Below are positions 13,167-25,590 of a DNA stretch of 64,000 nt, piece by piece. Source of the DNA: Kalmusia sp. IMI 367209 (Eukaryota > Ascomycota > Dothideomycetes > Pleosporales > Didymosphaeriaceae). Position 1 is the first letter of the stretch; each line of letters opens with the position of its first letter. The stretch is from the NCBI GenBank assembly GCA_027946365.1, contig JAPEUQ010000003.1:992001-1056000 (forward strand). Reading direction: 5' to 3'. The notes under the pieces were generated by a model. That model worked only from the letters and a program-made list of their open reading frames with translations. It had not been told where the DNA came from and did no database searches. The position numbers were made by a program, and so were the translations under genes.

Positions 13167-15929
13167 TCAGTGGACAACTTCCGGGGCGCCATTGACTGGT
13201 ATGCAATGTTGTAGAATCAATTTCTCCACATCGCGGATGACAAAGGGTTTCGTGAGGAAGCCTTTCATGCCCACTTTGCCTGCGCGGTTGACTGCGGCGT
13301 CGGTGACATCTGCGCTTACGGCGAGGACTATTGGCTCTTCGATTATCCCTTCCATCTGGAGAATTGCTTCGGTGGCCTGGAAGCCGTCTAAACGCGGCAT
13401 CCAGAGGTCCATGAGTATAACGTTGATGGCCTCATGTGAGGGGCGTTGCAAGGTGTTACGCACTTGCTGGACGGCATCGTTGCCGTCGTACGCTTCATAG
13501 ACATTAGTATATCCAAGGTTTTTAAGCATGTGTCGAAGCACATTTCGATTGATGCGGTTATCGTCTACAATCAAGAAATTGAGGGGGGTAGGCTTCTGCA
13601 AGCTTCTTGCCATGGGTATCATGATATGAGACGTTTCTGCCTTTCGATGTAGCGCGGATCCGGGCTGGTGATGCAGAGCGAGGAGATGGTAGGCCAAGCG
13701 AGTGTAATCCAAGTCCAGACCTGAAGGGAGCCTGGCTGTTGGAAGCTCGAGGCACGAGTTTGAGTGGCTCAGAGGTGGGAGGCGGGGTGCTAGGATGACG
13801 TACGACGTTCGATGGGGTTACATCTGTCTCTACCGACAAGCGGGACTTCACAGACGGAGTCGGCGAACCAAAAGGAGATCCCGGGCGGCTGCATATCTCG
13901 CCTGGTGTAAGTGGAACTCTCAGCTCAAATTCCGAGCCCTTCTCCGGCCCAGACACATGCGATCGAAGGCAGAACAGATCACCACCAAGTTTCCGTGCGA
14001 GTCCTTTTGCGACCATCAGACCCAGACCAAGCCCTTCGCTCTCGCGCGTGGTGGAGACGTCTTCCCGTGAAAAGGGTTTGAAGAGATTGGGCAAAAAGGC
14101 TGCGGGAATTCCAGATCCTGTGTCTTTGACATTGATGACGATGTACCGAGCATTGACACTCAGCGAAGCCTTCAGGCTGATAGAGCCGTTTTCTGTGAAT
14201 TTGATAGCGTTCAGCGCTAAGCAAGAAATCATCTTTGCAAGGTCCTTCTCGTCGATCACAATCGTATCCGGGACATCTAACGAGACGGTCCACTCGATCA
14301 GCTTTGAGTGGGCTTCCCCGTTAGAGCTCCGCGTCCGCACTTCGATCTTCTCTCCAAGCTCCGTCTCTTCGGCAATGGCAGAGTCCGGCCGACCTCCGAC
14401 CTTGAGTGCGTCATTGATAACGTACTGGATTACTTCGCGTAGGTTCGTGTATCGCAGCCCTGGATCCGTCGAATGCTCGGAAGCGAACATGGGTGACAGG
14501 GCAGACTCACGCTCGCAACGATCTCCCGTCGCAGCACGCGAACATGTCTCTTCCCGTGGTTCGAAAGCGCTACGGGTCGTCAACAATCGTGCTGTCTTGG
14601 GTGCGCTGCTCGGAGGCTCCTCTGAGGGGGAGTGGCGAATCCTTCGGCGAGCGCTCCTTGCCACCCGCACCTGCCCCGACCAGGCTAATACCTCTTCCCT
14701 CTTTCGTTTGATGCCCCGGTACTGGGTGAAGGGAAGGGTGTCACCGGTGACGGGTATCTCGGGCTTGCCCTCTCGCAGCAAGACGTTGAGTTTTGAGATT
14801 CCGTTATCTAGCGGCGTTGTGGGCGTTTCTGGGACTCCCATGTTCATGTCGTAGGCGTGCACAACGTTGTCGGCAGCTTCCACTGCGCGTCTAGAGGAGT
14901 CTGCACGAGTCAGCCAATAAAGCCTTGTCCCGCGACTGCAGAATGGTGGAGGGAAGAATGGGAAAAGGGGGCTCACTCACCTTGGACCGTCTCAATGTTT
15001 TCCTTCAGCGAGTCGAGCAGCTTCCGTATCCGGGGATCATGGTGCGTGTCCTCTGCGACTTCCTTGATGTTGGCCATCATGACGTCCAGCATGCCCACAA
15101 CACCCTGCATCGGCGTGCGCAGCTCATGCGAAAGACTCCTCGCATACGGCTTGAGCGACTGCGCCATGGACACAGCCTCGTGCGGTACCACTTTCGCCTC
15201 TTTCTTCACCACCTCGGCCGTTTTTGCGAAGCTCCTTCCCTCCAGAACCCGCTGCAGGATGAGGTCTTCCAGGCCGTGGAACAGCATCTCCAGATAACCC
15301 CAGCTCAGCCGCCGCCGTGCGGCTCCCTCCGGACTCCACATGACGCCAAAGTGCGCGAAACATTTGCCGTCGGCGAACAACGGGATTCCCAGGTAGGCCT
15401 CGCCGGGAACCACGAGTTCGTTCGGGTTGTTGACGATGAAGTCGTTGAGCTTTTCCGGAATGATGAAGATCTTGTCGTGCTTCATGTACGCGCATGGACA
15501 TTGGTAGGCGTGGTACTTGAAGTTGTTCATGTGAGCGTCGATGCCGTGTCCGTCGTTGACATAGAATGCCGCTCCCATGAGACAGGCTCCAGGTTCCCCG
15601 ATCGGCGGCATCTCGACGGCAACATTTCGATCGTCTTTGAGGATCCTCTTGGATACAAAGGCATACTGTGCTCCGGCAATGGCGGCCAGTCCCTCGGTGA
15701 GCAGGCGCCAGAAGCTCTCTATGTCGGCCTTGCGTAGGCTGTCCTTGAGCCGCACCAACTCTTCCGCTGCGTTGCTTTCGACGGGGCTGTAGCGTCGTAG
15801 CAGTTCTTCTTTGAAACCCTCCTCTCCACTGTGAACGACCATCCCTGGCATTGGTTTGGAGAAGCAGAGGGACTGGCGCTCGATTAAATCGGGAGGTACA
15901 GTGCTAGGGTCGAGGGCCATCTCTCCCAT
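13167..15929 (-). CDS. Soluble hybrid histidine kinase (HisKA-HATPase-REC)
   Basis: Exons 15929-14981 and 14900-13721 are clear; the last exon ends at 13167. The protein is about 855 residues. The N-terminal third looks like a GAF-type sensor and has no membrane segment. The phospho-accepting His268 lies in LSHELRTPMQG. The ATPase domain follows: N-box NAIKFTENG, DTGSGIP, and GLGLGLMVAKGLA. A basic, Ser/Pro-rich linker separates H-box and N-box. The C-terminus is a receiver domain: IVDDNRINR, the phospho-acceptor Asp in LMDLWMP, and the FLTKPF lysine. Such proteins autophosphorylate and pass phosphate to an HPt protein. The ATPase and receiver parts are in different frames, so an intron is needed; 13720-13606 fits phase (donor GTCTGG), and 37 nt from 13646 is another option. 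The fungal HK class is not assigned. Confidence 0.9.
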
Positions 15930-18900
15930 TTTGAAAGCTCATGCGGGACGGTGGGCGAGAAGAGGCTCCTGGGGACGAGTGGCCCAGGCAGTGCAGGGAT
16001 CGCAGGCTGATAAGATCCAAAGCTGCCCGCAGTGGGGACGCAAGGGATATGGTTAGGCGTGTGTTTTGGGGTCGTCGACTTGGCTGGCGGGTCCGGCACA
16101 GTCGCATGCGGACTGGGCTCCGGCCTGGGTGGTGGTGGTGGTGCAGATGAAAGATGGCGGGGGTGGAATGCAGCGTGTCGGAGACGCGAGGGATGGGAGA
16201 AAGGCGCGGCGTTAAGGCTGGCAGCGAAGACCGACTGCAAGAGTTGCACACATGAGAGGGCTGGCCGCAAGATGCGCCCCCAGGTCGATCTAGAACGCGC
16301 GCCGATGCTGAGAGGCCTCAGCGTCGCCTTGCAACTCCGATTCCCAAAGCGCTGGGGAGGGGGGACGAGAACAAAGAGCAGCGACCGTCTTTCACACAAA
16401 AAAGCATTGTACAAATGCGCACACCCGGCCAGCACGCTGTTCCCGACGCGGCAGCGCAACGTGTTTGGTTGTTGTTGTTGCTGTTCTGCAGGCCGCTGTG
16501 CCGCCCTTCAGCAGTGTCGCGCGCATTGCTGGATCGGCGGCCTGGGGCTGAGCTGCGGGCAACACGGGCCCTTCCACGCGGACACCGGAGCTGCAGGTGG
16601 ACCTCGCCAGCGGCCAGTCTAGAATGCGTGGCCCCTGCTCGATTTGCGGCGCTAACAATCTCTACGCGGCCCCTTAAGCCAACCTCTGTACACCTAGACC
16701 GCCCTCCTCTGCGCCAGTACGCCTCCAAAGCCGCCCGCGACAGTGCCGTGCAGTGCCGCCGTCCATGACTCCACGACGAGAACTGCCTTGTTTCAGCGTC
16801 TCAGCATGCGTGGTGGAGATGAGCTGCCGCTGCTGGGGCGTCGAGCAGTTCGCCGCCAGAGCTCCACGCAACGCGCACAGCTTACAAAAGCTCGCCCGGC
16901 ACCTGTGCCAGCACCGTGATGGCTGTTCGGAGCATTTCCATCCGCAATTGAATACAACTAGGCTGACGTCAGTGGCGCCAGCCTGCTACCGCAATGTCTG
17001 GCGCTATCCCACCAGAGAATAGAGGTCGATGGGCACATGTACCCAATGGCAATACGGCCGCATCTGTGTTGTGGTACATGCGTGCCGCACACTCCTCCAG
17101 CCTGATCAACACTGCGGGCAAGGCAGAACATTGTGGCTTCATTTGCAAGCACAAACTGTTCATCGTCCGATATCAGGTGTGTCCTACCGGCAACACAAGC
17201 CTAGGCAATACTTTTGGCGTGCCGGATGTATGCGGCCTACATATTACCACCTACACGCTCGACTATCATGACCTTTTCCTCCCAAAGAAGCTGCATCATC
17301 CAATCCATTCGACTGTGTGAATTCTCACCTCAGCTACATTACGCAAACAATGCCAGCTGCGCCTATCATATCATACAGCAGACCGAACATTTCGGGTACT
17401 TCATCAACAGAAGCCAAGCAGCGGTGACTTAGCTAGCGAATAGCATCCCACCGTCCGTCCGCGCATCCGCACCTAACATGCAGTTCTCCCGTCTCGTCTG
17501 AACGCTAAGCTAGTCCTCAAAAACGGTGGAGGGCCTCCTCAGCCGCTGCAGCCTTCTGGAGCTTGGCTCAAGTAACGTCACATAGCGTTTCCGTGAGGCG
17601 TTGAGGCTGCTGTGTGTGTGTGTCCATAGACCCTCCCAGTCTTCATCGTGCCTTCAGCATGCGCTAACCTTCCGTAGATCACCTTTGCATAGCGATGCTC
17701 ATGGCCAGGATTGCGGGTGAAGGATTTTTACTCCATCTAGCTAAGCTGAGATCTCCTTATCGTGCTCTGCACGCTCATCATCCCCAAACAGAAAGGATGC
17801 ACGTTTTGCGCACGTTCTCGGCACATTGATGTCGATCTCTACTCGAAACACACGGCCAGGGGCTCCAAGCTGGAAATTGGAGACGACCGCACGGCCCCTC
17901 TCCCCCTGCCACCCCAACCAACAAAGGAGCTCGGACTTCCAATGTTCCGAGACTCCAGCTCCCTCCGCGACTGTCAAGACCCAGACCACCGCAACTTCTA
18001 CGAGACGTCAAAACCCTTGTTAGAAAGCACCACGGCTAACCTCCTTCAACAGATATCGCTATTCTTTACCATGCATATCGAGAACTCGATGCATCTGTGT
18101 CTCGGCCGAAGCTTTCTCGAGCGCGTGTTGCGGTAACCGTTCGGTTCAGCATCTAGACCGTTCCGGCCACGACTACACCAAATTTGTGGCCCCATGGTCC
18201 GCCCTGGGAGCTTCCTCGAACACAATATCTCAAAATGAGTGCGCCGCGAGCTACGACCCCCAACTATAATACCCGTCGAACCACCTCGCTCCCAGACCGG
18301 GGTGCCACAACGTCTATTTCCGGCAATCTGGCCTCGTCAAACCTGAACAGCGGTTCACGGACTCAAGAATTCCCTCGTTTCAGATCAGCTGCAGCAAGGC
18401 CCCAGCAAAGCCTTGCCCGGACTGTGGGCTTTGGCGCCGCAGTGACAGGTGGCCTCTTACAATATACGCTGGTAGAGCCTACGACTACCTAATGTGTTCG
18501 AATGACTACACATTTATGATCATATCTGCCATACCTGGCTCATCCAACATTTGACAACTTTCGGAGACCCGCGCACTAATCTATGACGGCATAGACGCTT
18601 ATATCCGCTGTAAAACGCATGCGCTGTCACGTTCGATTTGTCTTGGCAACGGTCTGGACCGACGCCGATATTGACAACTACACTTTCTTTGGCGCTTACT
18701 CTTCCCACCAACGCCGACATGACAGGCCAGATCGTTTGCTGCACAGCGGCGTTTTGGAGCCTGGCATATGGTGTCGAAGCGGCGGACAGCAGAAGTCTAG
18801 GCCTCCGAAAGCCTTTGAAGGAAGAACGCGCATCCTCTACACTGCACGATCTTGGATACGGAAGACGCTGGAATTTGAAGGCAACCGTGCTACAGCAGCT

Positions 18901-20479
18901 CAGTAGGTTTGAGCAGGTTCTTCGCATCATTTGGCGTCAAATCGCAGTTATAACAAGCTCACACGGACTGAACACAGTCTAGCGCTTGCCGAGTGCTATC
19001 TGCTGACTTGTGTTGCCGCGGAAGCTATATCTGCGGAAACGATATCAACTCATCCCTCTGTAACGCTGCACCTATCAAAATAGCCTCGTACGATGGTCTG
19101 GGCCGCCATCAATGGCAATGTGGTCACGATAATTTCCACATCATTTTGATACACATATAGCATTATGTGTGGCTAACCAAGCCACCAACGCTCTGTTTTC
19201 TAGTAGTCTGAGAAACTGAAAGTTTGAGGATAAAGGGGCTCAAAGGTCTAGACCGGCTAACATCCCTACGCGGATAAAATGCGCTCGACAATACACCCTA
19301 GGTTGTAATAGTGTAATAGAGCGCCCTGCAACGTACGATGATGGCTCATCAAATATGCTGAGTAGATCTAGATCACAAGAGACTATACGCTGACAAGTCT
19401 TGCACGGGATGTAGCAGTATCGTTTCGCTAGAGGTGTTTTGCCTTGCTGTTTATCAACTCTTGGTTTACGTCCGTATCGACTTGTAGTTGTTTCTCACAC
19501 TAGTCATCACTCAGCCTGGATTTTAGTCGCGAGAGCCTGTGTTGTTCTATAGCTTTCCTCTAGGACAATAGCGAAGCTTAAAGGAAACATGATCAGAGGC
19601 TGGCTGGCTCCTTGCTCCACTGTATAATACACTCCTCTCAATATACGCATCTAGATCTATGCATACGTCCCGCTGTGACTGATTCTACGTAAAAACAACT
19701 TCGACTACATGCATAGCAAGTCACTCGACGTATTAAGAATACTACCCGTCCAAAGTTCTAGCCATAGGTCTAGAAAGATGTCTAGGCGACACATTGTGGC
19801 TCGAGTTGCTCCGGAGTACGTGCTACCCGCAAATAGTTACCGTCGACCTACATCGTACGATTATGCTCGGTCACAACCCAGGGCAGTTCGGAGGTGTGTG
19901 TCGGATGGCTTGGGGCCAGAACAAGTACTCACCCTGCATTTTCCGCACTGGCCTCGATAGCATGGAAGAGCCATGCTCCTCGCATTGTACTGTCTTGATG
20001 CGCTAAGTTTGTGGAATGCTTTTTTTTTCTTTTTGCTGCACCTTGATCCTGTCGGCTCTAAGATGTTATGCTGGCTATCCGTCTCTAGAACACTGGACTG
20101 CAAACACCTGGGCTTGCGGCAAACTCGTGGGGGCGTTCTTCCAAGCATGTGTCAGGTCATGTATTGGTTGCAGCTTGGCCTAGAAATTTCGAAGTAGGAG
20201 ATTTCACTTGGACTCTGGGCGGGTTTACGAAAAAGGCGTAGTAAACTAGGTGTAAGTGTCCATGGAGTTCTTTCAGAAGAAGACGTGGACTATCAAGTTG
20301 TGTAGTAACTGAAGTACAAAGAAGCAATATTATGTGCTTCGCCGCCATACATAATGCGAGTCTGAATGGTAGCTTTAAGTGGTGGCGGCTAGTGGTATCA
20401 TCCACACTCGCCACTCACTGTGGATATAGAAATTCTTGTGTCTCGGTTTTTCTGTCAGGGTTGTCGCGCCTAGATAGAA
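15930..20479. other. Gene-poor interval, left part
   Basis: About 4.5 kb upstream of the histidine kinase. The first 1 kb is GC-rich and probably holds its promoter and leader. From about 17 kb on, only short frames with no recognisable domain or splice pattern are present. The frame at 18184-18492 (102 residues, Ser/Thr/Arg-rich) is the longest tidy one but has no support. I see no transposase or reverse transcriptase signature. Confidence 0.55.
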
Positions 20480-20700
20480 CTACTGAGTAGCGTACTATGG
20501 ATTGAGTTATCCTAGGATAGATAATACGATAGTGAAGCTCTTAGTATCTTTTCCGTATCTCTGCACCTATTTGTATAGTTGCTTAGTAATGGAATATTGA
20601 TCGAGTTACCCTAGAATGGACACTACCTTAGTGAAGCTCTCCGTAAATTTTTACGTACGCCTCTACGTTCGTGTATGAGCTTACTCACGCATTGCGAGCT
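20480..20700 (+). repeat. Left arm: two tandem imperfect units
   Basis: Unit A runs from about 20480 to 20583 and unit B from about 20584 to 20700. Both contain GAGTTAYCCTAGRAT followed about 20 bp later by TAGTGAAGCTCT and then a GTAT-rich tail. They are inverted relative to the right arm. Confidence 0.6.
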
Positions 20701-21832
20701 TACGAAAGCCAGCGCTCGGAGGTCAACATTCGAACTAACAAAACCTGGCAGTTTTGAAGGAAGAGGGCAGATCATGGGTAAATATCAATTACAATTTGTT
20801 AATAAGAGTACAATAGCTAGGCCGTCTAAAGCAAAGAATGATATTTATATAATACTCATTCCAACATCAAGACCAGCTTTCGCTATATGAATCTCATGAT
20901 GCTTTCAAATGTTTCGTCTCTCTTTTGGCACCTATAGTTCGTCAGTTTATCTTAATCTGAAATTTCATCATCCTCAGGCACGATTGAGACGAAAATAGAT
21001 CCAGTAGAGACACATCCACAATGTAGGAGAAGGCAATTTCTGTCGTAGAAACTTCTGTGCCTTGCGGGCTAAGCCTCTAGGTATTGGGTGATAGACCTAG
21101 GTCCCTCGAGCAAGGCTATGATACAACGCCAAACATAGGAGTCAATAGTCTTGGACCTCTTTGAACATTGATCGAGTTTGACGTCCTCGAATCTAGACGA
21201 TGACTGGCATATTGGGCTCGATGGGCCTCTAGACACCGGCCGTGATTTGTTGCTTGGGTTATATCTGGACAATGAAGTTCTACTACTATAAACAAGAACG
21301 AGTTTGAGATATTGTAGACAGTCTTTTGAGCCTTTCCGTTCGATAGCCGAAAGTTGCTATTCGGAAATACTCTCTCTTTCAAACTTCTTCCGTCGATCAT
21401 GTCCTCCTCTGCGGCTACTTTTGCGGGATGAACCATCCAGTCTATCCTACCGTCCGGCACACAAGCTCCTTGAATGTTTGATTTGTGTGGTCCAAGGGAC
21501 CAGAAGTACCCCAGATCCAGCCACGTCGTCAAGCAATGTTGTTCGGGATAAACAGTGTCTATTTCATGAATACTTTTTATCTCAAATATTGTTCTTGCTC
21601 CTATGCAACACTATATGGAAAGTGATTGAAGCATATAATAGGAAGATATCTCTGGGACACAATCTAGTCGATGGTTGTCGTGGGTATGAATGTCCCAGGT
21701 CCGGGAATCACTTCGCGCCTTGCACGCTAAAAAAAAAAACCAGTTATACGCACGTTCTACATGATCAACGAGATAATAGTGCATGCGGACGTCACTCAAT
21801 CGACATTTTGCAGATGAATCACCGTGTCTATA

Positions 21833-21968
21833 AAGTATTCTAGGGTAACTCAGCACGCAATTCGTAAGTTCATACACAAAGGTACAGGCGCAGGCAAACG
21901 TTTATAGAGAGCTTTACTAACGTCTTATCTATCCTAAGCTAACTTAATCTACGATATGTTACTTAGCA
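21833..21968 (-). repeat. Right arm, inverted copy
   Basis: On the minus strand this reads CTAAGTAAC, then AGGATAGATAA, TAGTAAAGCTCT, GTGTATGAACTTAC and GAGTTACCCTAGAAT. The order matches the left arm units. CTAAGTAAC against CTGAGTAGC in the left arm shows G-to-A differences. Confidence 0.6.
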
Positions 21969-22027
21969 AAGTTAGCGGGTTTCAATATTGGTGTAATTCG
22001 TGTCATGGGATAATTTGATATCAATAA

Positions 22028-24319
22028 TTAACCATCCTCGCTACTACTGCTACTACTACTTTCATCATCATCGTCACTAACAATCACCATCCCATTCGGC
22101 AAATTCTTGCCCAAGTTTGCTAGGTTTCCCGTTTTGAAAAACACGGCATGCTGGGTCCTGTTGGCATTCGCGCCACCACTCGACTGTCCCTTCACATCCT
22201 TGAGCTGCGTTCGCAGAGACTTATAGCCTATCCTGGAGGCAGAGGCACGTGCGGCGCGCCCATCTGACCCCATTGTGGGGGGTGTTGGTTGTGTAGCAGA
22301 CAGCCAGCCAGCGAAATTGACAGGTTCCTGTTGTGGTAATGGTTGCGAGCCTCCCACTGGCGATCCTTGAGTTGCTGGGACTACAGCAGTGGAATGACTT
22401 GAATGGGGAACCGGGGGCGACGAAGGAGGAACGTCGGTGGCTGCGGCAGGCGCTGTGTCATTCACCTCCACCGTGTCTACATCCTTGTTGAGATTTTCGT
22501 CTTCAACTTCTGACTCATCGCTGGATCCGTCGGAGGAATCCTTAGAACTTGCATCCTTGTCAGAGCCAGCTCGAGAGCGAGAACGAGACCGTGAAGCTAC
22601 AGATTCTTCATCACTTTCGGTTTGCGGACTCAGCCATCGTGCTGGCTGTCGTGACTCAACCGGTGATGATCTTGCTGAATGAGCAACACTTGCCGATTTA
22701 GACCTCGTCTCGATCTTGTCCCTCATTTCTGAGTCTGTATCCGCGCCTAATATTTCCTCAACGGCTTGTTCTTCTGCTCGCTCGTCCTCTTCACTCGAAC
22801 CTCTCCGCTTACGTATTGGAGATTCACCATTTGGTGAACGTGATGGCTCATCGGGGGATGACTGGGTATCATTGACATCACGTGCATGTTGCTGGTCGTA
22901 CTCAATGATGCGTCTGATTTGGTCCTCCTTTGTTCTCTTGCCATTGTGCTTGGGCGTTAAGTGGCGGGCCGCGAGGAATGGTGCGAGCTCTTGCATCTTC
23001 AACTTCTTCAATTTTGCGTATAAGTCGACGGAATTGGTGTCGGTAGGGAGCTGCTCTGCAGGCCTCTTAGTAGAAACCTGCTTGGCGGACTTCCTTGCCG
23101 TGACAGGCGTAGTTGGCCCGTTTAGCCTTACGGTTTGGTCTTGCTCTTCTATCGATCCTTCTATGCCATTAGGGAACATTTTCTTTAAGATGTATTCGTG
23201 TCGCTTTTTACCTTCAGACGTGACCTCATCCTCGGAAGGCAGCTCGAACGGGCCATCGTCCAGAGCCTTAACTTTAGACCGGCTCTTGTCTGATTTGCCA
23301 CCACCACGCTTTCTAGCAGTTTCGGGTGTCTTGGACTGGCTCTCATCAGACTCAGTCCATTGGTACGAGTGCCCATTGGTCCGCGCAGACCTTCGTCCAT
23401 ATGTTCTTCGACCACCAGAACGATTACTGTTGAGCAGCAAGACTGGATCGCGCACAGTGGGAGGGGCGCTTAGGTCTGAACCGTCCTCGATTGGCTCTTG
23501 ATGAGACGAAGTGCGTTCGCGTCGAGAAGAAGCTGCTTTCGAAGCTGGTACGGAAGGTTTTTTGAACGATATCGCAGGGCTTTCGGGAATTGCACGAGGG
23601 GCCGGCATACCAAGCTCAGGGGACTCCTCCTTTAAATGAGCGCCGAACTCCGGCACACCGTGTTGTGTTTCTCGCACGACGATGAGAGAGGCGCCTGACT
23701 GTGACCTAATCGACCGGTGCGTACTGTGGGCTCCGGGACTGTGGCTGCCCACGCCATGCTCATTCACACGCCGATGTGACTCGATAGACCCGACGGGTCT
23801 ATCGCGAGCAGGGTCAACATCTCCTAGCTGTTGTAGCTCTGCCTCCTGGCGCATCCTCTTGTTGGCCTCATGCTCACTGGATTCTCTTGCGCGTTTGTGC
23901 GAATTGGGTCGGAGATTCGAAGTGACGGGCATGGAATAGACGCGGTTCACGAAGCTGGGAATAACTTTGATAACGCGATCCTTTTGATCATCTTTCTCGC
24001 TAAAAATGGAGCCAACGGTGTCTGTGAGGTCGAGGTCGCAATCCCAGCCATCCTGCAGTTTCTTGATGGTGAAGAAGCTGCGCGCGGTCAATAGCCGTGA
24101 CATATTGCCAGGGAATGCGACTACTCACGCAGCTTGCTGCGGTTCCAGATAATTCTTCGTGTATCTCTCCTCGATTTTGTGCCATACCTGCTCGAAGGTG
24201 TCGTCTGGGCGAACAGGAATTGCGAAGTTGCGCTGTTTGAATGCAGCGAGCGCCTCCGCTTGGTACGGTCCCTGCGCGTTTTCGGCCGTTAAGGCGAGCA
24301 CGTTGACGGTCAAGCGCAT
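22028..24319 (-). CDS. Net1/Dnt1-like nucleolar protein
   Basis: Two exons, 24319-24129 and 24077-22028, join in phase to 746 residues. The N-terminus matches the Net1/Dnt1 N-terminal domain (Cdc14-inhibitor type): RLTVNVLAL, then an extended loop, then KKLQDGWDCDLDLTDTVGSIF spread across the splice junction, and a VIKVIPS strand. In yeasts, Net1 and Dnt1 act in the nucleolus on rDNA silencing and on timing of Cdc14-type phosphatase or the septation network. The rest is disordered: basic and Ser/Pro-rich, with K-R clusters fit for nuclear localisation, an RSRSRSR run, and a short acidic and serine-rich tail. The domain match is good; the specific function here is inferred. The stop is a TAA at 22028. 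Confidence 0.8.
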
Positions 24320-25590
24320 GTTGGCGGCGGTGACGGTAGGGAAGGAGAGGTAGTGGGCGCGCTGGTGTGCGGCGCGTTCAGCCTTCTAGTGGAGTCGCGC
24401 GTGTTACTCTTGTAGCGCTAGTACTAGCGCGGCGCGCCCACCATGACGACAATGCAAGCAATACTCTCTAGGCATACACCCTGGTCTTTTGTATTATGCA
24501 TTCCGGGTTAGCACAGGGCTAAAACAGCAACCGAGAGCCTCAGGAAATCTTCCAGAATAGTGCATTTTCCGGAGGTAGGTCTTCGCCACGAGCTTCACGA
24601 CGATATAGCTTGCACTGTGCCTCGTGGATTGGACCCAAAACGGCTTGAATTGCTACATGTCAACGACTGTATGAATGGCCTCAGGGCAGTGGACAGTATG
24701 TAATAATAAAAGGTGACCTTTAAATCATTCAATACGACGTGTCACGATGCTAGGCACGGTGGGCTATGCGTGGACGCTCGTCCCCGAAAATTTCACCCAA
24801 AACAAGAAGAACCGCTGCACATTGATGATAGAAACGTACGTATTGATGTTACACACCGTTTAAGGAATCGTATAGGCGCATGTCAAAGTTCTCAATATCA
24901 CCACGTCTTCCGAAAGTGACTCTCTTACCCAAAGCATCACGACACTAGACGCGACCACACCATCCAGGTGCTCTTACCAGTAGACTTTGCTCTCAATAGG
25001 AAGAGAAGCTAGATATCTGGGACCGGTTAAGTCTAACCCCCGCCCCTTTAAGCTATGAGACTACTTGCTATGACACTACTAGCTATGACACTACTAGCTA
25101 TGGCGATAATAGATAGGCACCTTAATCTCCCCTATAAGATAGCAGGAGAACCTAGGTAATATGATTGCAGCATAGATTGTGGTGGAGGAGCTTCCCTGTC
25201 CGTTTCACGACTGCCCACCGACACTGGCGCATTTGCCCCACTCCCGGAGCACTCTCGTTGTGATCAAGTGAGGGTGAAATCTGCTACAAGGCGTTACGAG
25301 ATTCCTACAGCATCGACGGCGTGCCCTTTTCTTTCTGTTAATTGGTATACCAATAGACTAGTAGAGCGCTTGTGTGCTACTCAGCGAGCATGTGCGGCAT
25401 CTTCCACTCCGCCTCGTGACTGCCTCATCTAGCAACTCTCACTAGCGCGAATGGCCGGAAATCTGCCCGCCGCGTTTGGCCCAAACATACTGCACAAACG
25501 TCTAGCGACCAACACCATCTCACATATGACACTGCACTTCATCCCACACCACTGAGTTCCAATCGTCCGAGGCGAGAACCACTAGCTCAG
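24320..25590. other. Intergenic interval with a 15-bp minisatellite
   Basis: About 1.27 kb between the divergent starts of the Net1/Dnt1-like gene and the four-exon unknown gene. It must contain both promoters. No gene is supported. A four-copy 15-bp repeat sits in the middle. Confidence 0.6.
25052..25111 (+). repeat. 15-bp minisatellite, four copies
   Basis: Units start at 25052, 25067, 25082 and 25097. The middle two are identical (GCTATGACACTACTA); the first differs at two positions and the last is more diverged. Confidence 0.85.

Larger units (their letters stand above)
20480..21968. mobile_element. Degenerate inverted-repeat element, possible DNA transposon relic
   Basis: Two similar segments face each other. 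The left arm (about 20480-20700) has two imperfect tandem units of about 95-105 bp. The right arm (about 21833-21968), read on the minus strand, matches one unit plus the start of the next. Shared words include GAGTTACCCTAGAAT and AGGATAGATAA, followed by TAGTRAAGCTCT. Many differences between arms are G/A or C/T. The roughly 1.1 kb between the arms encodes nothing I recognise. I could not find a target-site duplication, so the outer limits are approximate. It could be a non-autonomous DNA transposon, a fragment of a larger element, or an inverted pair of a short repeat. Confidence 0.45.

Noticed and set aside
14048..15737. Two frames of about 270 codons antisense to the histidine kinase
   Set aside because: They oppose clear HisKA and ATPase motifs on the minus strand and show no domains themselves.
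15884..16728. Several frames of 115-196 codons upstream of the histidine kinase
   Set aside because: Overlapping on both strands in GC-rich leader or promoter DNA; no domain and no consistent splice model.
18184..18492. 102-codon Ser/Arg-rich plus-strand frame in the gene-poor region
   Set aside because: Low complexity, no recognisable motif, no supporting introns; length is within chance for this interval.
22716..23501. 261-codon Ser-rich frame antisense to the Net1/Dnt1-like gene
   Set aside because: Shadow of a disordered coding region; no domain.
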